Assembly (NCBI RefSeq): GCF_028595265.1
Contig: NZ_JAQQXP010000005.1
Span: forward strand, 62,001-126,000
Length of the DNA: 64,000 nt
Source: Alteromonas gilva
GTDB lineage: Bacteria > Pseudomonadota > Gammaproteobacteria > Enterobacterales > Alteromonadaceae
Reading direction: 5' to 3'
Shown piece after piece: positions 8,252-17,064 of the stretch. Each line of letters starts with the position of its first letter. Position 1 is the first letter of the stretch. The position numbers and the translations under genes were made by a program. The notes beneath the pieces were generated by a model. That model was not told the DNA's origin. It searched no databases and saw only the letters and a list, made by a program, of their open reading frames with translations.

Positions 8252-9151
8252 CTATACATCAAAGCTTTGTACCGTATGGTCGATAAACGCTTGTGCAATG
8301 GCAGGGAGTTTCCTTTCTGCTAACCACAACAACCCAACTTTTCTTTGGAACGCAATGCCCTCGATTCTAATGGCGCGTAATGACTTGTTTTGCAGTTCAG
8401 TTTTGACGACTTCATTAGGCAAGATAGTAATATAACGCGATGAGCTTACGATGAACTTAGTGGTTAGTAATGAATCGCATGAAATAGAATTAGCAGGTAG
8501 GGCTGCATCACTATTAATAAAAAGAGCATCGATTTGCCTGCGAAACCCTCCAACTTTATCCGGTAATACCCATCTCGCTGTTGCCAGTTGTTTGAGACTC
8601 ATTTTTTCTGGTAAATCATCGTTGGCGCGCCCAACAATGATCGAAAATGGGTCACTCATAACCGGGAGCTCACAAAAATCTTCTGGAGAGTCAGTCGCAC
8701 CAGATGTTAATATTGCCAAGTCCAATTCATAACTTCGCAATAAACGTTGCGCTTTGGCGTCATGACACTCAACAATACGTAAATTAAATCTTGGGTATTG
8801 TTCACTGAAACTACTAATGACTTTTCCAAATACAGACGCCAGTGCCCCCGGCGTGCCGCCTATATTCAAAGGTCCACCAATATGCTCAGCCAACAGTTTA
8901 ATTTCCTCTTGTGCCGACACCAGTAAGCTATCAACAGCCTGTGCTTTTATCTTTAGTGCCTCACCTGCTGGAGTCAGCAAAATTCCCTGTCGATTTCTTT
9001 CAAATAATTTTGTGGCAAGCACTCTTTCAAGTTGATTAATTGCTACAGATACAGATGGCTGTGAAAGGTGCTCTGCCCGAGCGGCACCACTAATTGTACC
9101 TTCCCGGCATACAGCCAGGAATAACCGAAGCGTTCTCGGATCAATGCGCAT
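8252..9151 (-). CDS. LysR-family transcriptional regulator of the catabolic operon
   Basis: A 299-residue LysR protein. The N-terminal winged helix-turn-helix spans about 1-60 (RTLRLFLAVCREGTISGAAR followed by LSQPSVSVAINQLE), and a periplasmic-binding-protein-like effector domain spans about 90-295. The ATG at 9151 is chosen because GGGAGG sits 5 bases before it; a longer in-frame start at 9175 lacks such a site. It lies directly upstream of the six-gene operon on the same strand, separated by 92 bases that contain a palindromic promoter region. Control of the ring-cleavage genes in response to a pathway aromatic is the natural inference. Confidence 0.88.
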   Translation of the reverse strand: MRIDPRTLRLFLAVCREGTISGAARAEHLSQPSVSVAINQLERVLATKLFERNRQGILLTPAGEALKIKAQAVDSLLVSAQEEIKLLAEHIGGPLNIGGTPGALASVFGKVISSFSEQYPRFNLRIVECHDAKAQRLLRSYELDLAILTSGATDSPEDFCELPVMSDPFSIIVGRANDDLPEKMSLKQLATARWVLPDKVGGFRRQIDALFINSDAALPANSISCDSLLTTKFIVSSSRYITILPNEVVKTELQNKSLRAIRIEGIAFQRKVGLLWLAERKLPAIAQAFIDHTVQSFDV

Positions 9152-9489
9152 ATATCCCTCCCTTACCATTAACATTTTATATACAAGTCATTTTAAATAA
9201 AGTCTAACTAATGGTCGTAGTTTTCTCACTTAATGCCTGGAATCGTAAAGCATGTTCGAATCAAAACGTTTCCTGTTTCGCTTTGAATAGATTTAATCAG
9301 CGAGCTGAACCTTACTTGCTACTGTTTCGCAAATATCCATGCCAGCTTGAATTTGCATAATTGATTCGCTCAGTTCACCGCCCCATCACAATATAGAGAA
9401 AAGCTATATAGTCGTTAGATATTATTATTTTATAACATACATAGAAATGTTAATAATACGTTTCTAATAAATTAAAATAATTAAACCCG
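9152..9489. other. Intergenic region upstream of the LysR gene
   Basis: This 338-base AT-rich stretch separates the LysR gene from the nucleoside hydrolase pseudogene. It should hold the LysR promoter, but no convincing sigma-70 pair, RNA gene or repeat was recognised. Confidence 0.5.
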
Positions 9490-10424
9490 ATGACATGTTT
9501 CATTTTGATCTCGACCTTAATGTCTTCTTTTTGCTGTTTTGCAGAAAATAATTACATACCTCAAAAGCCGAGTTACCGGATAATTGTTGATAACGATTTT
9601 GCAAGCGATCCCGATGGATTAGCGGCCCTGGCACATCAGTTACTGGCATTAAAGGCCACAGTGACACTCATTACAGTCTGGACTGAACCCTAATTCGCAC
9701 AAATTAGTTACGGCGATTCAGATACAGCACAGGCCGGCAAACGTCGTGCTGAGCACCTGACACAACTAATGAAGCTCACCCAGCTCCTTTTGCTGCAGGC
9801 AGGGACGTAAGCGCTACACGCGATGATAACCAACCGTCAGCTGCGGCACTTGCAATAGTAGAAGCGGCAACGAGAAATGATGAGTTACCTTTAATTATAA
9901 CGGTCGGGGGCCCGCTAACGAACTGAGCAGAGGACTTAAAACTTGACCCACCTATTGCCAATAAGATGTCAGTTACTTGGATTGGCGGTGGCAATTATCA
10001 AGAAGGCGGTTGGGAATATAACTTGTCGACAGATCTGGTCGCGGCGCAATACGTCGTTGAACAAAGCAATATTCCAATTTGGCAAATTCCGCTAACAACA
10101 TATCGGCAAGTTCAATATTCAGCCGCAGAAATACGGAACGATTTTAAACCCTGTTTCACCCGTCACACATTGGCTCTACAACTTATGTGCAACATTGTCT
10201 GATTTTATAGAGATGGGCGGTTCCTTAATACCATGATATTGCTCAGTGCACTGAGCCCCTAATCAAGTAAATTTCCAGACTTAAACGCAAGGTGTATTAA
10301 CGATGACTCAACTTATGGTGAGGAAATAGCAAACAGGAAGATAAGCGTGTTCACCGATGTAGATACAAGAATGACCTTTGCCGATTTTATTGCCACGTTG
10401 AAAATAAATTCGACTAATAATTGA
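9490..10424 (+). pseudogene. Decayed nucleoside hydrolase-like gene
   Basis: The remains of a secreted inosine/uridine-preferring nucleoside hydrolase-like protein. The first 67 codons give a signal peptide and the family stretch VDNDFASDPDGLAALAHQLL. A TAA at 9691 then breaks the frame. Readable homologous pieces continue: SYGDSDTAQAGKRRAEHL in the first frame; DVSATRDDNQ and VTWIGGGNYQEGGWEYNL in a second frame from about 9778; VTHWLYNLCATLSDF back in the first frame from about 10153; and VFTDVDTRMTFADFIATLK in the second frame again, ending at TGA 10422-10424. Further in-frame stops lie at 9924, 10234 and 10260. Stitched together, the length (about 311 codons) fits an intact family member. 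It is certainly non-functional as a full protein. Confidence 0.8.
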
Positions 10425-10848
10425 CCAAACAATAAATTTAATTTTCCCCAACAAGAGCACCTAATGACTATTTGATGGAACGCAATTGTTCGGCGCCTAG
10501 TTCGGCAATGCTTGATTGGCACCAGTGAAGCATTGCCGTTTCCGCTGATAGTAAACGAGAGCATCAACCAGCATGGAGCAGAAAAAGAATTACGCGAGCG
10601 AGAAGTCGGTCAATATCGATAGCGAAATTACCATGGCGTCATGAGAAGTCGCAATTATTAAAGAAGGATATGCTTTGACCTATATGTTTTGGTTCGAAAT
10701 TTTAAACCGACTCTGTGCAAGGAATGTGTACGCTTATCGGCAACTCAAAAGCAAAACCAACATTTGAGAACCACTCACAAAGCCATTTAATTGGCACTTA
10801 ATTCATGCTTTCCCTTCAAATTTCATAACCTGGTGCTGGAATCGACAA
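10425..10848. other. Decayed or non-coding region after the pseudogene
   Basis: These 424 bases have no open frame on either strand that resembles a known protein. Short fragments read as plausible protein on the plus strand, such as HGAEKELREREVGQYR near 10570-10620 and IIKEGYALTYMFWFEIL near 10650-10700, each interrupted by stops. They suggest a second decayed gene whose family could not be recognised. No terminator for parE was identified here. Confidence 0.4.
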
Positions 10849-12741
10849 TTATATCACCTCGGCCAGGTTGCCTTTACTTTCCAGCCATTGCTTGCGATCG
10901 CCGGAGCGCTTCTTGGCCAGTAGCATGTCCATCATCTCCATCATATCTTCGCTGTCATCAGCGGTGAGCTGAACCAAACGGCGCGTATTGGGGTCCATGG
11001 TGGTTTCACGCAATTGTAACGGGTTCATTTCGCCCAATCCTTTAAAGCGCTGTACGTTGACTTTTCCGCGCTTTTTATCGGCTTCAATACGGTCGAGGAT
11101 GCCCTGTTTTTCTGCGTCGTCAAGGGCGTAAAAGACCTCTTTGCCCACATCAATACGATACAGCGGAGGCATCGCCACATACACGTGACCGGCGTTAACC
11201 AATGAACGGAAATGGCGCACGAACAAGGCGCAGAGTAAGGTGGCAATATGCAGCCCGTCAGAGTCGGCATCTGCCAGGATACAGATTTTACCATAGCGTA
11301 AACCGGTTAAATCTTCGGAGTCCGGATCGATACCTAGTGCTACTGAAATATCGTGAATTTCCTGTGAGGCGAGAATTTGCCCTGAGTCCACTTCCCAGCT
11401 GTTCAGTATTTTTCCGCGTAACGGCATAATCGCCTGAAACTCACGGTCGCGGGCTTGCTTAGCAGATCCCCCTGCCGAGTCACCTTCTACCAGGAACAGT
11501 TCAGACTGGGTGATATCCTGCGAACCACAGTCGGTGAGCTTACCGGGTAAAGCCGGTCCCTGGGTGACTTTTTTACGTGCGACTTTTTTGTTCTGACGAA
11601 GGCGACGCTGGGCATTATTGATACACATCTCGGCCAGCCCTTCGGCCACGTCGGTATGTTGGTTAAGCCACAAACTGAAGGCGTCTTTAACCACACCAGA
11701 GACAAAAGCCGACGCCTGTCGTGACGACAAGCGTTCTTTGGTTTGACCGGCAAACTGTGGGTCGTGCATTTTGGTTGATAAAATATAGGCGCAGCGATCC
11801 CAGATATCATCGGGAGTGAGCTTTACGCCACGCGGCAGTAAATTGCGAAACTCACAAAACTCCCGCATAGACTCAAGCAGCCCCTGCCGCAAACCGTTTA
11901 CATGCGTCCCGCCCTGAGCAGTGGGTATCAGGTTTACATAACTTTCGGTGGTCAGTTCGCCGCCCTCGGGCAGCCACATGACTGCCCAGTCCGCCGCTTC
12001 ACCATTGCCACTGAAGCTGCCGGTAAAGGGCACATCGTCAGGCAGGGTTATGTATTCTTTTACGGCGCTGAGCAAATAATCCTGTAAGCCATCTTCGTAG
12101 TACCACTCGTGACTTTCTTTGCTTATTTTATCGTCAAACCTGATGCGCAGGCCCGGACACAATACTGCTTTAGCACGCAAATTATGGCACAGCTTCGCAA
12201 CCGAAAATTTTGCTGAATCGAAGTACTGCGGATCTGGCCAGAAACGAACACTGGTACCTGTGTTGCGCCGGCCACAGGTATCGATAACCTTTAAATCTTC
12301 AATGCGGTCGCCATCGGCAAAGACAATTAAATATACCTGACTGTCGCGGCGAATGGTCACTTCGACCCGGTTAGACAGCGCATTCACAACCGAAATTCCT
12401 ACCCCGTGCAAACCACCTGAGTATTCATAGTTTTTATTGGAGAACTTACCCCCGGCGTGCAGCTTGGTCATGATCAATTCGACGCCGGAAATTTTTTCCT
12501 CCGGGTGAATATCCACTGGCATGCCGCGCCCATCATCAACCACTTCCAACGACTGATCTTCGTGCAGCACTACCTTTATATTTGTGGCATGTCCGGCCAG
12601 GGCTTCATCAACGCTGTTATCAATAACTTCCTGACCAAGATGGTTGGGTCGGGTCGTATCGGTATACATTCCCGGACGCCGTTTAACCGGCTCCAGACCA
12701 TTTAGGACTTCAATTGCATCTGAATTATATTGGTTCGACAT
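10849..12741 (-). CDS. parE: DNA topoisomerase IV subunit B
   Basis: A 630-residue type IIA topoisomerase ATPase subunit that pairs with ParC to decatenate daughter chromosomes. The GHKL ATPase features DNSVDEALAGHA, VVDDGRGMPVD and SGGLHGVGISVVNALS lie in the first 130 residues. The Toprim domain shows LVEGDSAGGSAKQARDR with the catalytic Glu, MPLRGKILN, and DADSDGLHIATLL with the metal-binding aspartates. The length equals the usual ParE length of about 630 and is shorter than GyrB. It is the last gene of the nudF-yqiB-cpdA-yqiA-parE order, with a 138-base gap from yqiA, so it may have its own promoter. Confidence 0.97.
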   Translation of the reverse strand: MSNQYNSDAIEVLNGLEPVKRRPGMYTDTTRPNHLGQEVIDNSVDEALAGHATNIKVVLHEDQSLEVVDDGRGMPVDIHPEEKISGVELIMTKLHAGGKFSNKNYEYSGGLHGVGISVVNALSNRVEVTIRRDSQVYLIVFADGDRIEDLKVIDTCGRRNTGTSVRFWPDPQYFDSAKFSVAKLCHNLRAKAVLCPGLRIRFDDKISKESHEWYYEDGLQDYLLSAVKEYITLPDDVPFTGSFSGNGEAADWAVMWLPEGGELTTESYVNLIPTAQGGTHVNGLRQGLLESMREFCEFRNLLPRGVKLTPDDIWDRCAYILSTKMHDPQFAGQTKERLSSRQASAFVSGVVKDAFSLWLNQHTDVAEGLAEMCINNAQRRLRQNKKVARKKVTQGPALPGKLTDCGSQDITQSELFLVEGDSAGGSAKQARDREFQAIMPLRGKILNSWEVDSGQILASQEIHDISVALGIDPDSEDLTGLRYGKICILADADSDGLHIATLLCALFVRHFRSLVNAGHVYVAMPPLYRIDVGKEVFYALDDAEKQGILDRIEADKKRGKVNVQRFKGLGEMNPLQLRETTMDPNTRRLVQLTADDSEDMMEMMDMLLAKKRSGDRKQWLESKGNLAEVI

Positions 12742-12879
12742 TGTTATGATTATTCTTTATGTTGGGCTGCACACGCATAGCAATGAAACTGCCAGCACTG
12801 TCGGCTAAAATTGCAACGAGTGCAATGATGTTATCAGGCGCCCGACGTGAGCGCAATTCGCCTCGTGTACGCGGGTTAG

Positions 12880-13470
12880 TCAATCCTGACGACCTTGCAA
12901 GAAGCGCATAATTTCGCCAAGGTGATCTTCATATCCAACGAAGCTGTGATCGCCACCTTGCTCAATACACACCGACGCGCCTTCATAGTGCGCTGCCGCA
13001 AGTCGATAGTCGAGCGTTTCATCACCGGTTTGCAACAATACGTGATAGCGCTGCGGGTTAGCCAATACAGGTTGATAAAAATCACGAATATGGTCGATAT
13101 CATCACTGCGTAAAATAAAACGTTTATTCGTATACGGATTTTCATGTTCGCCGAGGTAATCCTGCAGCAACTCGAAGGGTTTCACGGCGGGGTTTATCAG
13201 TACCGCACGCCCACCGAATTGCTCCACCAGCCAGGTAGCCAGATAACCGCCCATCGAACTGCCAATCACCCGTAACCCCTGCGTCAGGATCTTTGGCTGT
13301 TGTGTGAGCAGGTCGTTAAGCTGTGCCGCCAGCCGGGCAGGAGAATTGGATAGCTCAGGGCAAATAAATTCGACATCAGGATGCTGATTTTGCAGGTAAG
13401 CCCGGGTTTGCTGCGCCTTGATTGAGTGTGGTGAACTTAAAAAACCATGCAAATACAAAATGCAGTTCAT
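12880..13470 (-). CDS. yqiA: YqiA-like esterase
   Basis: A 196-residue small alpha/beta hydrolase of the YqiA/UPF0227 family. It opens with LYLHGFLSSPHS (oxyanion His-Gly), has the nucleophile elbow GSSMGG near residue 76, and ends with GGDHSF carrying the catalytic His. The E. coli relative hydrolyses short acyl esters including palmitoyl-CoA; its cellular role is unclear. It overlaps cpdA by 4 bases and lies between cpdA and parE, exactly as in enterobacteria. Confidence 0.93.
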   Translation of the reverse strand: MNCILYLHGFLSSPHSIKAQQTRAYLQNQHPDVEFICPELSNSPARLAAQLNDLLTQQPKILTQGLRVIGSSMGGYLATWLVEQFGGRAVLINPAVKPFELLQDYLGEHENPYTNKRFILRSDDIDHIRDFYQPVLANPQRYHVLLQTGDETLDYRLAAAHYEGASVCIEQGGDHSFVGYEDHLGEIMRFLQGRQD

Positions 13471-14198
13471 GCAATCCTCACAATTGTGGTACTGAGCTTA
13501 GCGCTATCACTGGTAATAATTCGATAACCTGCGGGCGCATCTGATACGCCAAAGTCTTTACTTAACTGCCATTGCCAACAGGTTGACGGTACTCCATACA
13601 CCGGGCAACCGTTTAACTGCGCAGCATAATCGGCATGAATATGACCGTGCAACAGCATGGCAATCGGATTTGCCAGTACAAAGTCCGATAGCGCCTGGGT
13701 ATTACGCAAGGCGTGTTTGTCCATCCAACTCTGCGTAGGTACCGGATGATGGTGCAATGCCAACACGTGGACATTATCGGCTTGCGCCGCTATCGCCCCG
13801 GCAATCACCATCAGCTGCTTTTCGCACACGTAGCCCAGGGTTCCCTGATCGCGGGTGTCCAGCCCATGTACAATAGTGTCGCCGACTTGCCAGGGCTGGC
13901 CCGGCTTTAGCCACTGATTAGACAAATGCCCTGAAAACCCGCTGTTGTTATCGTGATTACCGGGTATTACACGCCAGTTAAGGTCGCCACAATAATACGC
14001 CATCAAAGATAAGAACAGCTGATAACTCAACGCGCTTCCGTCACCACTGATATCACCGGTAACTAATACACCATCGGGCTTTTCTGCAGCCACAGCTTGC
14101 AATACCTTACTTAACGAACGGGCAGGACTGATGTTTGCGTAACCTGCCTGGTCGGGCGCAGCAAAAAGGTGGCAGTCGGAAATCTGAACCAGTTTCAT
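13467..14198 (-). CDS. cpdA: 3',5'-cyclic-AMP phosphodiesterase
   Basis: A 243-residue class III cAMP phosphodiesterase of the calcineurin-like metallophosphatase fold. The metal-ligand motifs are present in order: ISDCHLF, TGDISGDGS, GNHDNN, LHHHP and HGHIHAD. It hydrolyses cAMP to AMP and so tempers CRP signalling. It starts immediately after the yqiB stop and overlaps yqiA by 4 bases, within a single minus-strand operon. Length is close to the usual 270 residues. Confidence 0.94.
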   Translation of the reverse strand: MKLVQISDCHLFAAPDQAGYANISPARSLSKVLQAVAAEKPDGVLVTGDISGDGSALSYQLFLSLMAYYCGDLNWRVIPGNHDNNSGFSGHLSNQWLKPGQPWQVGDTIVHGLDTRDQGTLGYVCEKQLMVIAGAIAAQADNVHVLALHHHPVPTQSWMDKHALRNTQALSDFVLANPIAMLLHGHIHADYAAQLNGCPVYGVPSTCWQWQLSKDFGVSDAPAGYRIITSDSAKLSTTIVRIA

Positions 14199-14636
14199 TT
14201 AAACGGAGGCTATGGGCCGGGCATTGTGGTTATGACAAAAATGCAGCCACTCAGTTAAAAACAGGTTCACCATATGCTTTTCGTTACGTAAGCGCATTTT
14301 GGCGTTGGGGTATTGATAAGAGGGTGCCAGTGCGCCGGCATTCTGACTGGAAAGAACTTCTGCCATGCGCGCATCATGATACAGCCTGACGGTCATCGCA
14401 GGCTTCAAATAATCCGGTGCACTGAGACTGATTTGTTCAACCAACAGGGTACTGGTGTAACGCGCCGAATCCAGAATTTGAATGCGATAAGTCAGGCCAT
14501 GCCCGGCCGTAAAGCGGTACGTTAATTCGGCGGTATCGCAGTCAGGTAACATGGCTAACAGGTGCACATAATTACGCTCACAAATTGCTTGTAAGGTGGG
14601 CAGATTTGGAACGTACTTGCGCTGTTTATTTGTCAC
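14199..14636 (-). CDS. yqiB: DUF1249 protein YqiB
   Basis: A 145-residue protein of the DUF1249 family. It shows YVPNLPTLQAICERNY at the N-terminus, and the fold has no known catalytic motif. Function is unknown in all species, but the gene is regularly found between nudF and cpdA. It overlaps the 3' end of nudF by 11 bases and directly abuts cpdA, so it is cotranscribed. Confidence 0.9.
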   Translation of the reverse strand: MTNKQRKYVPNLPTLQAICERNYVHLLAMLPDCDTAELTYRFTAGHGLTYRIQILDSARYTSTLLVEQISLSAPDYLKPAMTVRLYHDARMAEVLSSQNAGALAPSYQYPNAKMRLRNEKHMVNLFLTEWLHFCHNHNARPIASV

Positions 14637-15258
14637 CGTGTTGCCACTGCTGTAATAAAGTTTGCTTGTTCATAAAAAACCATTGTAACGCAATAATGCT
14701 TGCGGCGTTGTCTATTTTACCATCAGCAAGCCATTTTCTGACGGTTTCTTCGCCAACCCGAAGCACTAAAATATCCTCCGACTCTTCCGCTAAACCATGA
14801 ATCCCATCGGCTTTGGTCGAGTCAGTAGCCGCGACATAAATATGCAACCGCTCGGTGGTGCCCCCGGGGCTCGGCAGGTAACTCAGCGCTTTGGTTAAAT
14901 GTGTCAGTTCGATGCCGGCCTCTTCCTGCGCCTCACGCAAACACACATTCTCTGCAGTTTCACCCTCGTCGATAATCCCAGCGATGATTTCGATTAACCA
15001 CGGCTTGTCTGAGGTAGGCAACGCGCCAACACGCACCTGCTCAATCAGCACAAATTCCCGGGTAACCGGATCGTAGGGAAGAACCGCCGCTGCGTGCCCC
15101 CGCTCAAAGATCTCGCGGCTAATGGTTTCGGTCCAGCTACCGTCATACTTTTTGTGTCTAAAGTCGTAGCGAACCATATCAAAGAAACCCTCGTATAATG
15201 GTTCTTTAGTTATAATCTCCACGTCCTGTGAGTTGAAACGTTGAATTTTCGCTGTCAT
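14626..15258 (-). CDS. nudF: ADP-ribose pyrophosphatase (Nudix)
   Basis: A 210-residue Nudix hydrolase that splits ADP-ribose to AMP and ribose 5-phosphate, clearing a reactive sugar. The Nudix box is visible as GIIDEGETAENVCLREAQEE followed by AGI, near residues 92-115. It has the family length (about 209) and the N-terminal beta domain used for dimerisation. It is the promoter-proximal gene of the operon leading to parE and diverges from tolC across a 323-base region. Confidence 0.94.
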   Translation of the reverse strand: MTAKIQRFNSQDVEIITKEPLYEGFFDMVRYDFRHKKYDGSWTETISREIFERGHAAAVLPYDPVTREFVLIEQVRVGALPTSDKPWLIEIIAGIIDEGETAENVCLREAQEEAGIELTHLTKALSYLPSPGGTTERLHIYVAATDSTKADGIHGLAEESEDILVLRVGEETVRKWLADGKIDNAASIIALQWFFMNKQTLLQQWQHGDK

Positions 15259-15581
15259 TGCATTCTCTTTTATTGTTTAAACCAGTTAATATACGAAAAT
15301 AGTTATTTACGATCACGCGTGTATTTATAATATGATGTTCTATTCATCCGTGGGTAAACGAGTATAACAGACACATATTCTGTTACACTTACGCATGCTC
15401 TGTTACGACTTTAATGTGTCATTTAATGCTTGTTTTTCTTAAAGTATGACATCACGGTTAAGCATAGTTCCAGAAGCGAGTGTCGCCCATAGAACAGTGG
15501 CCGGCCCTGTTTCGTTTGTACAGCAGGTCGTTAATAAACACTCTGAAGATAATAAACACAGTTTAGATTGAAGGCGAAAAC
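15259..15581. other. Divergent nudF-tolC regulatory region
   Basis: A 323-base intergenic region between genes transcribed outward in both directions. The clearest structure is a cluster of TCTGTTA-type repeats at 15365-15406 (listed separately). No clean -10/-35 pair could be assigned by eye for either gene. Confidence 0.6.
15365..15406. promoter_or_regulatory. Operator-like triple TCTGTTA repeat upstream of tolC
   Basis: TAACAGA at 15365-15371 and TCTGTTA at 15379-15385 form a perfect 7-bp inverted repeat with a 7-base spacer. A further direct copy, TCTGTTAC, begins exactly 20 bases after the first (15399-15406), about two helical turns. This is the layout expected of a dimeric regulator with an extra half-site. 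The regulator is unknown. Confidence 0.4.
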
Positions 15582-16961
15582 ATGAAAAAAACACTTTTAT
15601 CGCTAATGCTTGGGTTAGGAATGACAACACCAGTATTAGCAGATAGCTTATTGGACGTTTATCAACAAGCCATGGCCAACGATCCTGTGGTAAACCGAGC
15701 AAAAGCACAGCGTGACGCTGCGTACCAGGCTATTCCGCTTAGCCGGGCACAGCTGTTGCCACAAATTTCTGGCTCACTGGGTTATACCACCTCAACCAGT
15801 GAATCAACCCAGAATATCCAGAGAGAAGACGAAGAGGGTAACCCCACTTTTGAAATTGTTGATGTAGAAGTCGATCGCGATAGCACCAGTTGGGGTGTCG
15901 ATCTTAACATGTCATTGTACGATCATTCCCGCTGGTTAGGTTTAGACCAGGCAGAACTCACTGCCGAACAAAGCGATGCGACCTATGCAGCAGCAGTTCA
16001 GGAGCTTATCGTTCGCACCGTGACAGCTTATCTGGATGTACTAAGAGCGCAGGACAACCTGGATTTTGTACGCGCTGAAAAACGCGCCATTGAGCGTCAG
16101 CTTGAGCAAACTAAACAACGCTTTGAGGTAGGACTGACAGCCATTACCGATGTACACGAAGCGCAGGCCAACTTCGATAGCACGGTAGCCCAGGAAATTG
16201 TCGCCGAAAACCGCATTGAACTGGCACGTGAAGCACTGCGAGTTATCACCGGTAAGTACCATGACAATCTGTATGTACTGAATACCGAACGTTTTTCTGC
16301 CGCCGCGCCTTCACCACAGGATGTCACTGACTGGTTAGAAATCGCTGAGAACTCAAACCTCACGTTATTAGCACAACGCCTGTCGATGGACGTTGCTAAA
16401 ATGGACATTGATATTGCCTCTGCCGGACACTTACCAACGCTGGGATTAAATGCTTCCTACGGCAGTTCAAAATCGAAAGTGACCTCACCGTTTTTCGAGA
16501 ATGAAACGCCATTTCAGGACAGTCAGAGCATAGGTATTTCACTGAACGTGCCCATCTACCAGGGTGGCTCGGTATCGGCACAGACAGATCGCGCCCGAGC
16601 GCAATTCGTGGCAGCAGGGGAAGATTTAGAACTGGCACACCGCCAGACAATCCAGTCGGTTCGCAGCTCTTACAATGATGTTAAAGCTGCCATCTCTACC
16701 ATACGCGCACTGGAGCAAGCGGTACTATCGGCAGATAGTGCATTAAAAGCCACCGAAGCGGGCTTTGACGTGGGTACCCGTACGATTGTTGATGTGTTAA
16801 ACAGTACCCGTAACCTGTTCGACGCGCGCGCTAATTTATCCGGTGCCCGTTACGACTTTATTCAGGCTATGATCACGCTCAAGCAAGCCGCCGGCAACCT
16901 TAACGCGACCGATATAGAACTGGTCAGCAAAGGGTTACAACAGGCCAGCGCTGCCGAGTAA
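15582..16961 (+). CDS. tolC: TolC-family outer membrane channel
   Basis: A 459-residue outer membrane efflux protein forming the trimeric exit duct for tripartite pumps and type I secretion. A signal peptide ends at VLA-DS (about residue 21), followed by LLDVYQQAMANDP, the usual TolC opening. Two outer-membrane-efflux repeats follow, with the coiled-coil motif EKRAIERQLEQTKQRFEVGL in the first and the matching TEAGFDVGTRTIVDVLNS in the second. Length is near E. coli TolC after processing. The position next to nudF is conserved in gammaproteobacteria. A strong terminator lies just downstream. Confidence 0.94.
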   Translation: MKKTLLSLMLGLGMTTPVLADSLLDVYQQAMANDPVVNRAKAQRDAAYQAIPLSRAQLLPQISGSLGYTTSTSESTQNIQREDEEGNPTFEIVDVEVDRDSTSWGVDLNMSLYDHSRWLGLDQAELTAEQSDATYAAAVQELIVRTVTAYLDVLRAQDNLDFVRAEKRAIERQLEQTKQRFEVGLTAITDVHEAQANFDSTVAQEIVAENRIELAREALRVITGKYHDNLYVLNTERFSAAAPSPQDVTDWLEIAENSNLTLLAQRLSMDVAKMDIDIASAGHLPTLGLNASYGSSKSKVTSPFFENETPFQDSQSIGISLNVPIYQGGSVSAQTDRARAQFVAAGEDLELAHRQTIQSVRSSYNDVKAAISTIRALEQAVLSADSALKATEAGFDVGTRTIVDVLNSTRNLFDARANLSGARYDFIQAMITLKQAAGNLNATDIELVSKGLQQASAAE

Positions 16962-16980
16962 TTGCGGCTGCACAAGCCAT

Positions 16981-17011
16981 AAAAAAACGCGCTGTAAGAG
17001 CGCGTTTTTTT
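16981..17011. terminator. Rho-independent terminator of tolC
   Basis: ACGCGCT and AGCGCGT form a perfect stem around the 5-base loop GTAAG, flanked by seven A on the left and seven T on the right. The hairpin works in both directions, so it can also stop the minus-strand small gene ending at 17065. Confidence 0.92.
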
Positions 17012-17064
17012 GTGCAGGTGTAAAAGTTCACAGCAAAGATTACAGGCATACGTGACTGACGCCC

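Noticed and set aside
9490..9693. A stand-alone 67-residue secreted peptide gene
   Set aside because: Its sequence is the N-terminus of a nucleoside hydrolase that continues, in broken frames, far beyond its stop, so it is a pseudogene fragment.
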